Source: Nitrospirales bacterium (GTDB taxonomy: Bacteria > Nitrospirota > Nitrospiria > Nitrospirales > UBA8639). Taken from it: a DNA stretch of 7,868 nucleotides. This document shows, one piece after another, positions 6,051 through 7,868 of this stretch. Both the position numbers and the translations under genes were made by a program. The DNA lies in assembly GCA_021604265.1 (NCBI GenBank), contig BQIY01000083.1, positions 1-7,868 of the forward strand, in the 5' to 3' direction. The notes beneath the pieces were generated by a model. It was not told where the DNA came from and did not search any database. It saw nothing but the letters and a program-made list of their open reading frames with translations. Within the stretch, counting starts at the first letter, position 1. Each line of letters begins with the position of its first letter.

Positions 6051-7799
6051 ATGAACCATACCTCACCACACAAGCTAACACAATCAAACAAGACCTCAGC
6101 CAGCCTCGGAGTCAAACTCCAGGGCCTCCCAAACAGGCCGGGCGTGTATCTCTTTAAAAATGCTCAAGGTGACATTCTCTATATTGGGAAGGCGGCCATT
6201 CTCTCAGACCGTGTCCGTTCGTATTTCCAGAACGGAGCCGACCTCAGCCCCAAGACGCTCGTGCTGGCGTCACTGATTCATGACCTGGAAACCATCGTCA
6301 CACAATCTGAATTAGAAGCGTTACTCCTCGAAAGCAACCTGATCAAACGTCACCGCCCCACATTTAACGTGGTGTTACGCGACGACAAACAATATCCCTA
6401 TCTTCGCCTTCCGATCAAAGAAGACTTCCCTCGACTCTCGATTGTGCGTCAAGTCAAAAACGATAAAGCTTTGTACTTCGGCCCATACGTGCCGACCGGC
6501 GCCATGCGAGAAACCATTAAGATTATTCGCAAGGTGTTTCCTCTGGCCACCTGCACCATTGACATTAATGGCACGGCAGATCGCGCGTGCTTAGAATTTG
6601 AAATTAAACGATGCATGGCACCCTGCACTGGCAATCAAAGTCAACAAGACTATCATCGCATCGTCAAACACGTACGCATGTTTCTGGAAGGACGAGACCG
6701 GGAACTCGTCGAAGCACTCCGCAAGGATATGAACACCGCCGCGGATCATGAAGAATTCGAGGAAGCCGCCCGTCTGCGCGATCGCATTAGAAAAATTGAA
6801 AAGACGTTACAAAAACAACGTATTACACAAATTGATACGATCGATCAGGATGTCTTAGGCGTCGCCAGATCCGGCTCATCCGTCGATCTTCAAATGCTCT
6901 TTGTCCGAGGCGGCCTCTTGATTGGCCGTAAAGATTTCTACTGGAATGATGCCCAGGATATCCCCGACCAGGAGCTGATCCGATCAACAATCGAACAGTT
7001 TTATAACAAAGAGCTCTTGCCGCCAAAGGAATTATTGGTATCGACGGATTTCCCTGACAAAGAATTACTACGGCGCTGGCTCAGTGAGAAAAAAGGAGAA
7101 AAAGTACGGATTCTTGTTCCAGAACGAGGCGGGAAATATCAACTACTGAAGTTGGCTCAGGACAATGCCGCGGTCGCGCTTGATCATCATCTTCAAAAGC
7201 ACAGCCGAGAACGAGAAGCACGAATCGCCTTACAACAACTCCTCCAATTACCCCACCCGCCTCATCGCATTGAAGGGTTTGACATCTCGAATACGATGGG
7301 GACCAATTCAGTTGCCTCCATGGTAGTCTGGGAAAATGGAAGCATGAAAAAATCTGACTATCGAAGATTCAAAATCAAGACCGTCGAAGGTGCAAACGAC
7401 TTTGCCAGCATGGAAGAGACTATTCTTCGACGATATGGTGGCACATTAGCCACGGATGAACAGAAAGCCCTTCCGTTTCCCGATGTCATACTCATTGATG
7501 GCGGACCTGGGCAATTAGGGGCAGCCATGAGCGCGATCAAAAAAATTCATGTCCCTCCCATATCACTATTTGGGTTGGCCAAAGCGAAGGGTGAAAAAGA
7601 GGAACGCATTTTTCTGCCCGGACAACGAATGCCCATCGTGCTTGCGCCACAGTCGCATATCAGCCAATTAGTCCAGCTCATTCGTGATGAAGCCCACCGC
7701 TTTGCCCTCCGCTATCATCGCCGACTCCGCAGCAAAGCAATCATTCCCATTCAACCAGGTCGGCGATCGAGGGCAAAACCACTCACACGTCATTCATAA
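6051..7799 (+). CDS. uvrC: Excinuclease ABC subunit C, lacking the C-terminal HhH domain
   Basis: UvrC makes both incisions in nucleotide excision repair after UvrA-UvrB damage recognition. Domains in order: a GIY-YIG nuclease at about 25-105 (Tyr33, YIGK at 44-47, Arg54, Glu89 or Glu94, Asn106) and a cysteine cluster Cys168/180/188/192, spaced 12, 8 and 4 as in the iron-sulphur cluster ligands of E. coli UvrC. The UvrB-binding UVR helix pair is at about 225-257 and the RNase H-like nuclease at about 405-562. The last carries Asp411 (GFDIS), Asp450 (NDFASM), Asp483 (LIDGG) and His549 (RDEAHRF), matching the E. coli catalytic set. The protein stops at 582, about 20 residues after RDEAHRF, with a basic tail RRSRAKPLTRHS. 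The tandem helix-hairpin-helix domain (about 45-50 residues, IPGVGPKR-type motif) is absent. The usual AKNL after YIGK reads AAIL. No good ribosome site precedes the ATG, consistent with coupling to the VOC gene. Confidence 0.95.
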   Translation: MNHTSPHKLTQSNKTSASLGVKLQGLPNRPGVYLFKNAQGDILYIGKAAILSDRVRSYFQNGADLSPKTLVLASLIHDLETIVTQSELEALLLESNLIKRHRPTFNVVLRDDKQYPYLRLPIKEDFPRLSIVRQVKNDKALYFGPYVPTGAMRETIKIIRKVFPLATCTIDINGTADRACLEFEIKRCMAPCTGNQSQQDYHRIVKHVRMFLEGRDRELVEALRKDMNTAADHEEFEEAARLRDRIRKIEKTLQKQRITQIDTIDQDVLGVARSGSSVDLQMLFVRGGLLIGRKDFYWNDAQDIPDQELIRSTIEQFYNKELLPPKELLVSTDFPDKELLRRWLSEKKGEKVRILVPERGGKYQLLKLAQDNAAVALDHHLQKHSREREARIALQQLLQLPHPPHRIEGFDISNTMGTNSVASMVVWENGSMKKSDYRRFKIKTVEGANDFASMEETILRRYGGTLATDEQKALPFPDVILIDGGPGQLGAAMSAIKKIHVPPISLFGLAKAKGEKEERIFLPGQRMPIVLAPQSHISQLVQLIRDEAHRFALRYHRRLRSKAIIPIQPGRRSRAKPLTRHS

Positions 7800-7868
7800 T
7801 CAATCGAACACCTATTTATTCATGCAATCGCACCAGTCTTCATTCAATTTATGGATATCACACGCACG

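Noticed and set aside
7800..7868. Continuation of uvrC (HhH domain) in another frame, or a terminator
   Set aside because: No HhH motif appears in any plus frame, and no GC-rich stem with a T-run is present before the window ends.

Overview
The window looks like an ordinary chromosomal stretch from a Gram-negative bacterium of roughly 50% GC. It carries an outer-membrane beta-barrel gene with a signal peptide, core metabolic genes and a DNA repair gene. The gene styles (cyanobacterial/Nitrospira-type glucokinase start, a MEKHLA-domain protein, a shikimate kinase with Ser-Thr-Asp in place of Asp-Thr-Asp, a FadL-type porin) suggest Nitrospirota, perhaps a marine Nitrospira-like lineage. That placement is inference from resemblance only. 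No tRNA, rRNA, CRISPR array, transposase or phage gene is visible.

Layout. Bases 1-5404 are read from the minus strand and 5629-7799 from the plus strand. In transcription order the minus strand carries a FadL-type outer membrane protein (5404-4019), a 28-residue lysine/arginine-rich protein as its own transcription unit with a strong Shine-Dalgarno and a clean intrinsic terminator (3737-3588), aroE (3421-2564) overlapping aroK by four bases (2567-2052), a MEKHLA-domain protein (1795-1280), and glucokinase (1039 off the left edge). The plus strand carries a glyoxalase I-like VOC protein (5629-6027) followed 23 bases later by uvrC (6051-7799). The 224-base gap between the outer membrane gene and the VOC gene is a divergent promoter region.

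How the genes relate. aroE and aroK are consecutive shikimate-pathway steps and are translationally coupled. Glucokinase feeds hexose into glycolysis. The VOC protein retains the four glyoxalase metal ligands and probably shares a transcript with the excision nuclease subunit UvrC, which makes sense if methylglyoxal damage is removed at both the metabolite and the DNA level. The remaining genes look independent.

No undescribed multi-gene system is evident. The points most worth a second look are a UvrC lacking the C-terminal helix-hairpin-helix domain, an acidic serine-rich insert in glucokinase, the tiny basic protein with its own terminator, a shikimate dehydrogenase whose NADP-binding Asn-Arg-Thr is replaced by Gly-Ile-Asp, and a 96-base imperfect palindrome upstream of glucokinase that resembles a dispersed repeat unit.
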